From NCBI GenBank assembly GCA_016209705.1, contig JACQVR010000092.1, positions 1 through 50,308 on the forward strand: a stretch of DNA of 50,308 bases, written 5' to 3'. Below, piece by piece: positions 39,934-48,831 of this stretch. Every line of letters begins with the position of its first letter. The stretch's first letter is position 1. Made by a program: the position numbers and the translations under genes. This DNA is from Planctomycetota bacterium. GTDB lineage: Bacteria > Planctomycetota > MHYJ01 > JACPRB01. The notes under the pieces are model-generated. The model searched no databases and had not been told where the DNA came from. It saw only the letters and a list, made by a program, of their open reading frames with translations.

Positions 39934-40985
39934 CTCGCGAGCTCCGCGACGACCGCATCGCCGACCGCCGGAGTGGGAATCCCGCTGTCGGTCCCGATCG
40001 AAGGAATGCGGCGGCTCCGGAGCAGGCCGGCGACCGAGTCCTCGACCGCGCGCGCCGCCGCCGGTTCGCCCACGTGCTCCAGGAGCATCGCGCCCGCGAG
40101 GATCGCCGCCAGCGGGTTCGATTTCTTCTGCCCGCGGTACTTCGGCGCGGATCCATGAATCGGCTCGAACACCGAGACCCGTCCCGGATGGATGTTGCCG
40201 CCAGCGGCGATGCCCAGTCCGCCTTGGAGCACGGCGCCGAGATCGGTGATGATGTCGCCGAACATGTTGGTCGTCACGACCGTGTCGAAGCGATCCGGAT
40301 TTTTGATCATCCACATGCAGCAGGCGTCCACGTAGATCGCGTCGGTCGTCACGCCGGGATACTCCTTGGCGACGTCGGCGAAGACGCGCCGGTAAAGGTC
40401 GTGCGCCCGGACGGCGTTGGCCTTGTCCACCAGGGTGAGGGTCTTGCGCGGCCGCGAACGCGCCAGCTCGAATGCGTACCGGATGATGCGCTCCGTACCG
40501 CGCCGGGTGTAGAACATCTCCTGGACGGCCGTCTCCTCGGGCGTGCCCTTGTGGTCGATTCGGGTCTGCCCGCGATACGCGTCCTCCGTGTTCTCCCGCA
40601 CCACGACCATCTGAAGGTCCTCGGGGCGCCGCCCTTTCAGCGGGCAGAGATGCTCCGCGTACAGCTTGATGGGCCGCAGATTGACGTACAAGTCCAGGCC
40701 GAACCGCAGCCGCCCCACGATGCCGAACTCGAGATGGCCCGGTTCGAAGCGCGGATCGCCGACCGCGCCCAGGAGAATGGCGTCAAGCGTCTTCATCTCC
40801 TCGAACGCGCGGTCGGGAATCAGTTCGTTCGTCTTGAGGGCGTGCTCCGCGCCGAAGGGATAGTCGACGAGCTCCAGGCCGAACCCGAACCGGGCCGCCG
40901 CGGCCTGAAGGACCTTGACGGCTTCCGCCGTCACTTCCGGACCGATCCCGTCGCCTCCCAGGACCCCCACGCGATAGGTGTTCAT
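39930..40985 (-). CDS. leuB: 3-isopropylmalate dehydrogenase LeuB
   Basis: This 351-residue NAD-dependent beta-decarboxylating dehydrogenase catalyses the third dedicated step of leucine synthesis. The visible signatures are [71 protein letters not shown], and the C-terminal metal and NAD site [47 protein letters not shown]. The last block places it in the LeuB/tartrate dehydrogenase group. The linked leuC and leuD genes make LeuB the most likely role. It lies 42 bp after leuD and overlaps the MATE gene by 4 bp. Confidence 0.92.
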   Translation of the reverse strand: MNTYRVGVLGGDGIGPEVTAEAVKVLQAAAARFGFGLELVDYPFGAEHALKTNELIPDRAFEEMKTLDAILLGAVGDPRFEPGHLEFGIVGRLRFGLDLYVNLRPIKLYAEHLCPLKGRRPEDLQMVVVRENTEDAYRGQTRIDHKGTPEETAVQEMFYTRRGTERIIRYAFELARSRPRKTLTLVDKANAVRAHDLYRRVFADVAKEYPGVTTDAIYVDACCMWMIKNPDRFDTVVTTNMFGDIITDLGAVLQGGLGIAAGGNIHPGRVSVFEPIHGSAPKYRGQKKSNPLAAILAGAMLLEHVGEPAAARAVEDSVAGLLRSRRIPSIGTDSGIPTPAVGDAVVAELAR

Positions 40986-41027
40986 GGCGGGCCAAGAATA
41001 CCGGCTGCGGCGCGAACGGGCAAGCGG

Positions 41028-41615
41028 CTACTTTTTTCGCGCCGACTCGTACGCGGCGATGTCGGGCTCGTGCGCGAGCAAATAGCCCAGCTCGTCGACG
41101 CCCTGAACGAGGCAACGCTTGGCGAAGGAATCGACGGGGAACGACGCGGATCGTCCGGACGGAAGCGTGATCGTCTGGGCGGGGAAATCCACTTCGAGCT
41201 CCAGATGTTGTTCGGCGGCCTCGAGCGCCTCGCGATGCGTGGCCGGATCCACGGCGATCGGCACCAACCCGTTCTTGAGGGCGTTGCTGCGGAAGATGTC
41301 GGCGAACGACGTGGACACAACGGCGCGGAATCCGTAGCCCACGAGCGCCCACGGCGCGTGTTCGCGCGAGCTGCCGCAGCCGAAGTTGTCGCCCGCCACG
41401 AGGATCGTGGCCCCCTCGGCGCCGGGGCGGTTGAGCGGGAAATCGGGATTCGGTTCGAACGCCGGATTCTTGTACCTCCAATGAGCGAAGAGGATCTTCC
41501 CCAGGCCGGTCTTGTCGGTCACCTTCGTGTAATTGGCGGGCGTGATCTGATCGGTGTCGATGTTGGGCTGGTTCAGCGCCACCGCCTTGCCGCGGAACGA
41601 CGTGATCGGGTCCAT
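41028..41615 (-). CDS. leuD: 3-isopropylmalate dehydratase small subunit LeuD
   Basis: This 195-residue swivel-domain subunit pairs with LeuC. Typical blocks are [86 protein letters not shown], and [34 protein letters not shown]. Its ATG overlaps the leuC stop by one base (TGATG), so the subunits are translationally coupled. Confidence 0.96.
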   Translation of the reverse strand: MDPITSFRGKAVALNQPNIDTDQITPANYTKVTDKTGLGKILFAHWRYKNPAFEPNPDFPLNRPGAEGATILVAGDNFGCGSSREHAPWALVGYGFRAVVSTSFADIFRSNALKNGLVPIAVDPATHREALEAAEQHLELEVDFPAQTITLPSGRSASFPVDSFAKRCLVQGVDELGYLLAHEPDIAAYESARKK

Positions 41616-42964
41616 CAGAGATATTTCCTCGGGTCGGCCACGCGACCCTCGACGGCCGACGCCGCGGCGGTCAGGGGACTGGCCAGGATCGTGCGGCCGC
41701 CCTTGCCCTGGCGGCCTTCAAAATTGCGGTTCGAAGTGGACACGCAGTACTGGCCCTCGCGCAGCTCGTCGCCGTTCATCGCGATGCACATCGAGCAGCC
41801 GGGCTCGCGCCACTCGCAGCCCGCCTCGCGGAAAATGTGGTCCAGTCCCTCGCGTTCGGCCTGGCGCTTCACCTGCTGGGAGCCTGGCACGACGAGGACG
41901 CGCGCCTTCACCTTCCGGCCCTTCAACGCGGACGCGGCGGCGCGCAGGTCGCTGATCCGCGAGTTGGTGCAGCTTCCGATGAAGACGACGTCGATGGGAT
42001 GGCCGAGCACCGGCTCGCCCGCACGGAAATCCATGTACCGGAGCGCCGGTTCCGAAGCGTCCGCGGGGATGGCGCCGCTGATGGGGATGCCCATGCTGGG
42101 ATTCGTGCCCCAGGTCACCATGGGCTCCAGCGCGCCGGCGTCGATCGAGACGGACCGGTCGAACGTGGCGCCTTCGTCCGTCGTCAAGTCCCGAAACGCC
42201 TCGAACGTGCGCGGCGCGAAGGGGCGGCCCTCCAGCCAGGCGAACGTCGTATCGTCCGGCGCCACCAGCCCGGCGCGCGCGCCCGCTTCGATGGACATGT
42301 TGCAGATCGTCATGCGCTCCTCCATCGAGAGCGCTCGCAGTGTGCTTCCCCGATATTCGAACACGTGTCCGGTGGCGCCGCCGATGCCGATCCGGGCGAT
42401 CAACGTCAGAATGAGATCCTTCGCCGTTACGCCCGGTCGCAGGCGCCCCTCGACGCGCACCTCGAACGTCTTGGGCCGGCGCTGGAGCAGGCACTGCGTG
42501 GCCAGCACATGCTCCACTTCGCTCGTGCCCACGCCGAAGGCGAGGGCTCCGAACGCGCCGTGGGTGCTCGTGTGGCTGTCGCCGCAGACGATGGTCATGC
42601 CCGGCTGGGTCAGGCCCAGTTCCGGACCGATGACGTGAACGATTCCCTGATGCTCGCTTCCGACTTCATGCAGGCGGATGCCGAACTCGGCGCAGTTGCG
42701 CCGGATGGCGGCGAGCACCTCTTGGACGGCGGGATCGGAGATCCGGTTCGGATCGCGAGTGGGGATGACATGGTCCACCGTGGCCACCGTGCGGTCGGGA
42801 CGGCGGACGGGCCGATTCCGGCGCCGCAGGCCGGCGAACGCCTGGGGCGAGGTCATCTCATGGATCAAGTGCAGGTCGATATAGAGCACCGCCGGTCCGT
42901 CGGGCTCGACCCACACCACGTGGTCGTTCCAGATCTTCTCGAACAATGTGCGGGGGGCGGGCAT
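41615..42964 (-). CDS. leuC: 3-isopropylmalate dehydratase large subunit LeuC
   Basis: A ~449-residue aconitase-family protein. The start is taken at the ATG at 42964 ([17 protein letters not shown]), while a TTG twelve codons upstream is also in frame. It has [32 protein letters not shown], the 4Fe-4S ligand Cys in [18 protein letters not shown], and the Cys pair in [20 protein letters not shown]. The GGAGGG lies almost against the ATG, and a TTGCAG-17 bp-TACATT pair would start transcription close to it, so the message may be almost leaderless. The 31-bp motif array begins 53 bp upstream and could influence it as well as the divergent gene. Confidence 0.95.
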   Translation of the reverse strand: MPAPRTLFEKIWNDHVVWVEPDGPAVLYIDLHLIHEMTSPQAFAGLRRRNRPVRRPDRTVATVDHVIPTRDPNRISDPAVQEVLAAIRRNCAEFGIRLHEVGSEHQGIVHVIGPELGLTQPGMTIVCGDSHTSTHGAFGALAFGVGTSEVEHVLATQCLLQRRPKTFEVRVEGRLRPGVTAKDLILTLIARIGIGGATGHVFEYRGSTLRALSMEERMTICNMSIEAGARAGLVAPDDTTFAWLEGRPFAPRTFEAFRDLTTDEGATFDRSVSIDAGALEPMVTWGTNPSMGIPISGAIPADASEPALRYMDFRAGEPVLGHPIDVVFIGSCTNSRISDLRAAASALKGRKVKARVLVVPGSQQVKRQAEREGLDHIFREAGCEWREPGCSMCIAMNGDELREGQYCVSTSNRNFEGRQGKGGRTILASPLTAAASAVEGRVADPRKYL

Positions 42965-43016
42965 CCCTCCAAATGTATCGCTCCGCCACCCGGCCTGCAA
43001 GTTTGACCCCTTGCCT

Positions 43017-43109
43017 GTTACAATAACTTTTCAAAATATATCGTAACGTTACGATTAATTCTCAAAAGTATTTGTAACGCCACAATATATTCTCAAAATT
43101 ATTTGTAAC
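43017..43109 (+). promoter_or_regulatory. Array of three abutting 31-bp operator-like motifs
   Basis: Units at 43017-43047, 43048-43078 and 43079-43109 follow each other without spacer. Each is AT-rich. The first two start GTTAC (the third GCCAC), all end GTAAC, and each has a TCTCAAAA- or TTTTCAAAA-like core. The third unit is nearly identical to the reverse complement of 4481-4511. They end 26 bp before a -35 box, an ideal distance for an activator or cooperative regulator. Confidence 0.75.
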
Positions 43110-43135
43110 ACACTTTATAATTTATAATTTACAAC

Positions 43136-43164
43136 TTGACAGCGCGCCAAACCGACCACATATT
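43136..43164 (+). promoter_or_regulatory. Sigma70-like promoter of the L,D-transpeptidase gene
   Basis: Consensus TTGACA at 43136-43141 and CATATT at 43159-43164 are separated by 17 bp. The expected transcription start is near 43171. The two TATAAT-like words at 43116 and 43123 lack a suitable -35 and are considered less likely. Confidence 0.6.
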
Positions 43165-43200
43165 GGAGGCCGAACGCTTCGCATGGAGAGGGGGACCTTC

Positions 43201-44241
43201 ATGGCTCGAGCCAGATCCGAATCCCGGCGATGGCCGCTGGCGCTCGTCGCGATCGCATCCACCGCCGTGGCCGTCTATTTCGTCGCCGTTCGCGGAGGCG
43301 GCGCCGCTTCCTTGTCCGCGCAGGTCGCCGATGCGTCTCCGCCGCGGAACGCCCGGCCGCCCCGGGACGTCGAAAAGACAGCGGCGATGCCCACTCCGTC
43401 CGCTCCACCACCGCCTCCCGCTCCGAGCGCTCCCGCTTCAAGCGCCGCGCTCCCCGCGGCCCCGCCACCGGCCCCTCCGGCTCAAGAACCGGAACCCGCG
43501 GCTCCTCCCTCGCCCTCATGGAAAAGCCTCCTGGAAGCGGAGCGTTACTTCGAGGCTCGAAAAGCCCTGGCCGAAGTCTTCCTAAATGCCGAACACGACA
43601 ACCTCCGCCTCGAAGCGGCGGAGCAGGGAACGGCGCTTAACAAGCGGCTTCTGATGACCCACCCCGATGACCGCGACGTGGAATTCCTGCCATTGGTCCA
43701 AGGCCAGAATCCGACGACCTTCTCCAGGCAGGTTAACTCCTTTCATGGAGAGCCGGGTCTGCTGTTCCTGCTCAACGGCCTCAATCCCGGCCGCATCATT
43801 CGGGCGGGCGCCAAACTCCGCGTCACGCGGGGCCGATGGAGCCTCTTTGCGGATAAATCCCTCTACACGCTATGGCTGTGCTACGAAGGCGTGCCGTTCA
43901 AGGCGTATCCCACGTGCATCGGGACCGACGACAAGACGCCGGCGACCCGGTGGACCGTCGGGATCAAGAACCCGAAGCCCTCCTGGACCGCTCCGGCGGA
44001 ATGGCTCACTCAAGAAAAGCTCACCAATCCCATTCCGTACGGCCATGCCAAGAATCCGCTCGGCGAGTACTGGATCGGGCTGGACGCCCCCGGCTACTTC
44101 GGCTTCGGCATCCACGGCACCAACGAACCGCACACGATCGGCACCAAGGCGTCCAACGGCTGCATCCGGCTGCTCAATCACGACGTCATCGAGCTGGCGG
44201 CCTGCGTATGGAAAGGAATGGAGGTCGTGACCGTCGAATGA
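43201..44241 (+). CDS. L,D-transpeptidase (YkuD) with Pro-rich linker and LysM-like segment
   Basis: About 346 residues from the ATG at 43201, which follows GGAGAGGGGG; an ATG at 43183 is also in frame. An N-terminal membrane or signal segment (WPLALVAIASTAVAVYFVAV) is followed by a long Pro/Ala linker, then a helical part (~100-140). A LysM-like stretch reads LLFLLNGLNPGRIIRAGAKLRV. The C-terminal YkuD domain has IHGTNEPHTIG and the catalytic SNGCIRL (Cys nucleophile). It makes 3-3 peptidoglycan crosslinks or anchors proteins in the periplasm. The upstream array of three 31-bp motifs indicates dedicated regulation. Confidence 0.93.
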   Translation: MARARSESRRWPLALVAIASTAVAVYFVAVRGGGAASLSAQVADASPPRNARPPRDVEKTAAMPTPSAPPPPPAPSAPASSAALPAAPPPAPPAQEPEPAAPPSPSWKSLLEAERYFEARKALAEVFLNAEHDNLRLEAAEQGTALNKRLLMTHPDDRDVEFLPLVQGQNPTTFSRQVNSFHGEPGLLFLLNGLNPGRIIRAGAKLRVTRGRWSLFADKSLYTLWLCYEGVPFKAYPTCIGTDDKTPATRWTVGIKNPKPSWTAPAEWLTQEKLTNPIPYGHAKNPLGEYWIGLDAPGYFGFGIHGTNEPHTIGTKASNGCIRLLNHDVIELAACVWKGMEVVTVE

Positions 44242-44261
44242 GCGCGCCATGACGCCGGACG

Positions 44262-45707
44262 TCACAGCGTGCGCGTGAATTCCTTGAGCACCTCCGTCGG
44301 CACGCTCCGCCCGGTGAAGATCTGGAGCTGGCGCGACGCCTGCCGCACGAACGCCTCCACGCCGTCCGCCACCTCGGCGCCCGCGGCCGCCGCCTCCCGC
44401 AAAAACCGGGTCACCCGAGGCGTATGAACGGCGTCAAAGGCCACCATGTCGCGCGACCAGAACGACGGGGGAAGCGGCGATTCATCCGTTCCCATTCCCA
44501 CCGTCGTGGCGTTGACGACCACGTGGAACCGCCCTTCGCCCAGACGATCCCAGGCGAGATAATCGCACCGCAGCGCCTCCGCCACGGCCTTCGCCCGATC
44601 AAAGGTACGGTTGGCGATCGTCACGCGGGCGCCTTCCTGACGCAGGCTCCACGCGGCCGCGCGCGCCATGCCTCCCGCGCCCAGGACCAGCGCCCGCATC
44701 CCGTAGACTCCGTGCCGCCATTTCCGCATCGCCGCGCCCCGGATCGCCTCCATCGCCCCCGCCGCGTCCGTGTTGCTTCCCTCCAAATGCCCGTCCTTCA
44801 CCAAGACGGTGTTTACGGCTCCGATCGGCCCCGAGAGGGCGTCCACCGCGTCCATCTGCGATACGACCGCTTCCTTGTGCGGCGCAGTCACGCAAACGCC
44901 GCGAAGCTCCAACACGTCGATCGCCTCCCGCAACCGCGCCGCGTCGTCCAACCGGACCGGCACGCACCGCGCATTGAGTCCCAGCTCCCGGAACGACGGA
45001 TTGAAGAATTTCGGACTCTTCGCCTGAACCACCGGGTCCCCGACCACGGCAAAGACCTGCGTGCCTCCGTCGATCGCCTTGACGCGGTAATCGCGAACCA
45101 GCTCCGCCACGGTCAACTGCCCCTCCGCCGTTTCCGCGCCCCGCCCGGCCGAAGCATAGGTGAGGGCGGCTCCGTACCGCGCGTACAGAATCCTCAACGG
45201 CTCGCCCCATTCGCCCATGGCCACGACGACCGAAGGACCTCTCATCCGCTTCTGAAGCCGCACCGCCACCAGAAGATCGGCGGTGCTCCGGGCCGCGAAC
45301 GCGATCTTCACCGCGTCCGCATCGAGCGCCTCCATCTTGCGCGCGATCGCGTCCAGTCGATCCGGGACTTTTTCAAAATCGTGATACGAAAGCAGCAGGC
45401 GGGCGTGCCCGCGATCGAAATCCTTGTAGGCTTTGAACTCCACATCCACCCAGTCCGCCCCGCCGCGCGATGCTTCTCGGAGCAGCGCAATCCGATCGTC
45501 CTCGCTTCGAGACCACCGTCCGCCTTCCCAGGCGGGACGGACCGTGACGATCCACGGCAGCGTCCGGCGCGTCAGGAACGGCGCGGGATCGGGGGAGGCC
45601 AGCAAATCCAGGCGCACTTCAGCGGCGTCCGCCCCCATCATCCGGGCGGACTCGATCTGCGCGAGGGCGTCCTCCGCCGTAGGACCTGGAATCGTGGCGA
45701 CAATCAT
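44262..45707 (-). CDS. aroDE: Bifunctional 3-dehydroquinate dehydratase/shikimate dehydrogenase
   Basis: This 481-residue fusion resembles the plant-type AroD-AroE protein. Residues ~1-215 are a type I dehydroquinase: EVRLDLLA, the active-site His in LLSYHDFEKVP, and the Schiff-base Lys in AVKIAFAARSTADLL. Residues ~220-481 are shikimate dehydrogenase: GDPVVQAKSPKFFNPSF (Ser in the substrate site), VTAPHKEAV (catalytic Lys), NTDAAGAMEAI (Asp), the NADP-binding GAGGMARAAAWSLRQEG, and NATTVGM. It converts 3-dehydroquinate to shikimate. aroK, for the next step, lies upstream in the same direction. No clear Shine-Dalgarno precedes the ATG. Confidence 0.93.
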   Translation of the reverse strand: MIVATIPGPTAEDALAQIESARMMGADAAEVRLDLLASPDPAPFLTRRTLPWIVTVRPAWEGGRWSRSEDDRIALLREASRGGADWVDVEFKAYKDFDRGHARLLLSYHDFEKVPDRLDAIARKMEALDADAVKIAFAARSTADLLVAVRLQKRMRGPSVVVAMGEWGEPLRILYARYGAALTYASAGRGAETAEGQLTVAELVRDYRVKAIDGGTQVFAVVGDPVVQAKSPKFFNPSFRELGLNARCVPVRLDDAARLREAIDVLELRGVCVTAPHKEAVVSQMDAVDALSGPIGAVNTVLVKDGHLEGSNTDAAGAMEAIRGAAMRKWRHGVYGMRALVLGAGGMARAAAWSLRQEGARVTIANRTFDRAKAVAEALRCDYLAWDRLGEGRFHVVVNATTVGMGTDESPLPPSFWSRDMVAFDAVHTPRVTRFLREAAAAGAEVADGVEAFVRQASRQLQIFTGRSVPTEVLKEFTRTL

Positions 45708-45794
45708 GAGGGAGAGGTGACGACGCGAAAGATCGGCGGATCCCGAAAGAAGGCCCCTCGTCTTTGTGGATCGTGATTCGTGACGAGGCTGTTC

Positions 45795-47039
45795 CTATTC
45801 CAATTCCAACGTCCGTACGTAGTCCTTGAATTTCTCCTCGAGATCGCTCAACTCCATCCGGTGTTTCTTTCGAAGAAGTTCAACGAACGAATCCTTGCTT
45901 CCTTGACCCGACAGTTCGAGCTTGAAGTACTCGTGGAAGAACTCGCGATACAGCCCGCCCTCTCCTTGGCACAGGAAGTGGACCAGCGCCCAGGACTCCG
46001 CATACCCGTTCTGAAGCTGGGCCATCAGCCTCGCCTCTTCCAGCTCGGGCAAGCCATTGTGCCATCCCTTCCAGATGTCCTCGACCGTCCAGCTCATCAA
46101 CTTCTGGAGCGGAATGAAATTGGCCCACCACGTCCGTTCCAGGTCCTTCAGCGCTACCAGGCGCGAGGTGGTGACCTTGGGATCCGGAACGATCTCGCCT
46201 CGGGGGGTCTGGCGAATGCCTTCGAAATATCCCCCCAACCCTTCCTGGAACCACCACGGCTGCGGGCGATCCTCGTTCACTCGCTTCTGATAATAGTGGT
46301 GCACGATCATGTGAATCGCCTCGTGAAACAACGTCTCCTTCGAGGTGATGGAGCCGGTGTTCAGCTCGCGATCGTAATGCAAGCCCACGCGCTGTTGATC
46401 GTAGCTATAGACGCCGGGCACTCGGCCCGGACTTCTGCCGAACGCGTCCTTCCACCACGCCTCGTAGCTCTCCTTGCGCGTATACAGGACGATCGTCAGG
46501 ATGGCGTCGATGTTCTCCAACCGGAGGGATTCGCCGAATTCTTTCATGAAGGTGTGATAAAGCTTCTCCAGCAGCTCGGCGTACTTATCGAACACCGCGG
46601 AGAGAAAGACTTGGGGATGCTTTTCCCCCACCAACAGGAACGGCTTCGCCCACCGTCTTTCAAACTTTTCAGTGTCGTGAAGATCGGGAGGGATTCTCAG
46701 CCAGATGTTATGGCCCGGCTCCGAGACCGACGCCCCGGTGATCGGGACCTTCGGGAGCGCGACGACCGCCTCCCCCTCGCGCCGCGGCTCCTGCGGCCCT
46801 CGAACGGCCAGATAGCCGCCCCAGGCCAGGAACAAGCCGCCGACAAGCGCGAACGCCACTTGGGCCGCCGCCGACTGGGGAATCCATCGCCGCCACAGGG
46901 AACCGGAGGCCGACAGCGTGCTGCGAGGAACCGTCAGCACGGATTGGCAGGAAGTGCACAGGACGCGCGTACCCGACGGGATGCCCGTCACGTTGTAGCG
47001 CCGATCGCAGAAGGGGCATCGGACCACGCTGAGACGCAT
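45795..47039 (-). CDS. Membrane-anchored HExxH metallopeptidase-like protein (DUF1570 type)
   Basis: About 414 residues from the ATG at 47039, which has GGGGAGGG upstream. A zinc-ribbon-like start (CPFCDRRYNVTGIPSGTRVLCTSCQSVL, two CxxC pairs) precedes one transmembrane helix (~60-80). The outer part has VLYTRKESYEAWW and the gluzincin motif ETLFHEAIHMIVHHYYQ (HEAIH), followed by PWWFQEGLGGYFEG, where the downstream Glu is the expected third ligand. This matches the DUF1570/peptidase MA-like group common in planctomycetes. The substrate is unknown. The MJ0042-type zinc ribbon in front of a membrane helix is also seen in that lineage. Confidence 0.8.
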   Translation of the reverse strand: MRLSVVRCPFCDRRYNVTGIPSGTRVLCTSCQSVLTVPRSTLSASGSLWRRWIPQSAAAQVAFALVGGLFLAWGGYLAVRGPQEPRREGEAVVALPKVPITGASVSEPGHNIWLRIPPDLHDTEKFERRWAKPFLLVGEKHPQVFLSAVFDKYAELLEKLYHTFMKEFGESLRLENIDAILTIVLYTRKESYEAWWKDAFGRSPGRVPGVYSYDQQRVGLHYDRELNTGSITSKETLFHEAIHMIVHHYYQKRVNEDRPQPWWFQEGLGGYFEGIRQTPRGEIVPDPKVTTSRLVALKDLERTWWANFIPLQKLMSWTVEDIWKGWHNGLPELEEARLMAQLQNGYAESWALVHFLCQGEGGLYREFFHEYFKLELSGQGSKDSFVELLRKKHRMELSDLEEKFKDYVRTLELE

Positions 47040-47117
47040 TTTGCCCTCCCCGCCCGATCCCCTTCTCCGGCCGGTGAACGCGTTCCCCAAGGACGCTCGC
47101 TTGGAACCGAAAAAAGT

Positions 47118-48161
47118 TTAACAATCCCCCATGGCCGGAGCAAGCTCATTCCGATGCCATTCGAGCGCCCCCCAATGGTGCCACAAGCTCGCAAGCCGGG
47201 ACGGATCCACGCCCAACGCCGCGCAGGCGTCGCGGACCGGGCGGCTGACCGCCGGCGGCCGCAACCGCTCCAACAGGCGCGCGTCTCCTCGGGCGGGAAA
47301 GATGACGTTCGCCTGGAGATCCCACGCGCGCTCGAAACCGATCCGCCCCTCGCTCCACCGAACGATGTCTTCCGCCGTCAGCGACAGCAACGATCCGCCG
47401 CAGCGCGGCAGGAGGGCGCACCATCCCGAAAGCCGGCGCCTCGGATGGTTCGACGGCCGCCCGCACCGATCCCTCCATGGCAAACAAGCTCCCGCGGCGG
47501 CGTACAGCGATTCAAGCGGCGCGCGATCTTCTCCCCGAACGGACCTCCACGGCACCAGCCGAGCCAGCTCCGCGAACGGAGCCTTGTTTCGCTTGTATCC
47601 CAGCGCCGTCATCGCCTCGCGATAGACCGCCTCGTCGGCGCCCACGAGAAGGGCGATTCGACCCAGGGCCTTGCGCCGTCGTTCGAACCGGAGCCGTCCC
47701 CACCGCTCCAAGCGCGGCAGGATCCCGCCTCCATCCTCCGCCGCGATTCCCGCCCGCCGGCCGCCGGTGAGCTCCGCCAGCTCGGCGACGCTGACCTCCA
47801 GATAAGGCTCCAGCACGAGCTCCGGAATCCCGCCGCCGATGGGTCGCGACGAGCCGGGAAACGGATCGCGACGCAGCGAGACATGAAGCACCACGCCGGC
47901 ATAAGCGGAATCGCGCTCATGGCGATGATGGCGCCACCCGGAAGGCATGAGATGAAGCTCGATGTCTCCGCACACGTCTCGATCGGCGATCCGCAATCTC
48001 GCCTCACGGAAGTCCGGCCCTCCCTCCACCGCCGCGTGCCCGGGAAAGAACACGCTCAAGGGTCGCCCATCTTCCAAGAGCAGACCCTGGCGGCGAAAGA
48101 GACCCAATCGCCAGACCAGATGAAGCTGCCGCTCGCTCAAGCACGTGGGGAAAAAGACCAT
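47118..48161 (-). CDS. DUF2851 family protein
   Basis: A 347-residue protein of unknown function. The family signature LSERQLHLVWRLGLFRRQGLLLEDGRPLSVFFPGHAAVEGGPDFREARLRIADRDVCGDIELHLMPSGWRHHRHERDSAYAGVVLHV is clear in the first 100 residues. The GGPDF...GDIELH...HxHxxxxxY arrangement of acidic and His residues suggests a metal-dependent nuclease-like core (inference). The remaining helical part is less conserved. It lies between aroK and the DUF1570-type gene, in the same direction. Confidence 0.8.
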   Translation of the reverse strand: MVFFPTCLSERQLHLVWRLGLFRRQGLLLEDGRPLSVFFPGHAAVEGGPDFREARLRIADRDVCGDIELHLMPSGWRHHRHERDSAYAGVVLHVSLRRDPFPGSSRPIGGGIPELVLEPYLEVSVAELAELTGGRRAGIAAEDGGGILPRLERWGRLRFERRRKALGRIALLVGADEAVYREAMTALGYKRNKAPFAELARLVPWRSVRGEDRAPLESLYAAAGACLPWRDRCGRPSNHPRRRLSGWCALLPRCGGSLLSLTAEDIVRWSEGRIGFERAWDLQANVIFPARGDARLLERLRPPAVSRPVRDACAALGVDPSRLASLWHHWGALEWHRNELAPAMGDC

Positions 48162-48257
48162 GCACGTCTCCCGAACACTCCCCCGCTCCGGCGGGCGACC
48201 GAAGCGTTCGGCAGACTTGGGAAGGGACCGCCCTTCCGGAAGACCGCCCCGAGGCCG

Positions 48258-48824
48258 TCAAGCGAGGCTCGCTTCCGAATCGTCCCCTTCTTCCGGTCCC
48301 ATCAAGCCGCGCGCTTTCAGATGCGCCAGGATTTCCGCCACGACTTCCTCTCCGGAGCGCTCATCCGTTGCTACCGTCAGGTCCGCGGCGTTCAGATAGT
48401 ACCGCCGGCGGAACGCCAACTGCTCCGTCACCTCCTCAAAAAGCTCCTTCGTGCTCAAGGGCGGCCGGCGATCCCGGCTCTGAGGATCGCGCGTGATCCG
48501 CTCGCACGCCTTCGCCGGAGCCACTTCCAGATAGATCACGTATCCGTTGCGCTTCAGATTGTGGATGTTCTTGTATCGAAGGGCCGCGCCGCCTCCCGTG
48601 GCGATCACCCGCCCGTCCAGCTTGCACAGATCCGCGATCGCTTGACCTTCCAGCAGCCTGAAGTAGGATTCGCCCCACAGATCGAAAATCTCCCGAATCA
48701 ACAAGCACATCTTCTTTTCGATGTATTCATCGCAGTCCACGAACTCCTTCTTCAAGCGCTTGGACAGCAGCCTCCCCACCGTGGACTTGCCCGCGCACCG
48801 GAATCCGATCAGCACAATGTTCAT
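48258..48824 (-). CDS. aroK: Shikimate kinase AroK
   Basis: This 188-residue P-loop kinase phosphorylates shikimate with ATP. It shows Walker A GFRCAGKST (~7-15), the DCDEYIE acidic motif for Mg and shikimate, FRLLEGQAI (shikimate Arg), ATGGGAALR (GGG loop) and the lid segment RDPQSRDRRPPL. It starts 7 bp after the DUF2520 gene stop and is probably co-transcribed with it. It follows the AroD-AroE fusion protein in the pathway. Confidence 0.95.
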   Translation of the reverse strand: MNIVLIGFRCAGKSTVGRLLSKRLKKEFVDCDEYIEKKMCLLIREIFDLWGESYFRLLEGQAIADLCKLDGRVIATGGGAALRYKNIHNLKRNGYVIYLEVAPAKACERITRDPQSRDRRPPLSTKELFEEVTEQLAFRRRYYLNAADLTVATDERSGEEVVAEILAHLKARGLMGPEEGDDSEASLA

Positions 48825-48831
48825 GCCCGCT

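Noticed and set aside
39934..40314. N-terminal extension of the MATE transporter to 40314
   Set aside because: These residues are Arg/His-rich antiphase translation of leuB. The GTG at 39933 gives the normal family length.
43017..43109. CRISPR array
   Set aside because: The units abut with no spacers, number only three, and a fourth copy occurs alone 38 kb away in a promoter region.
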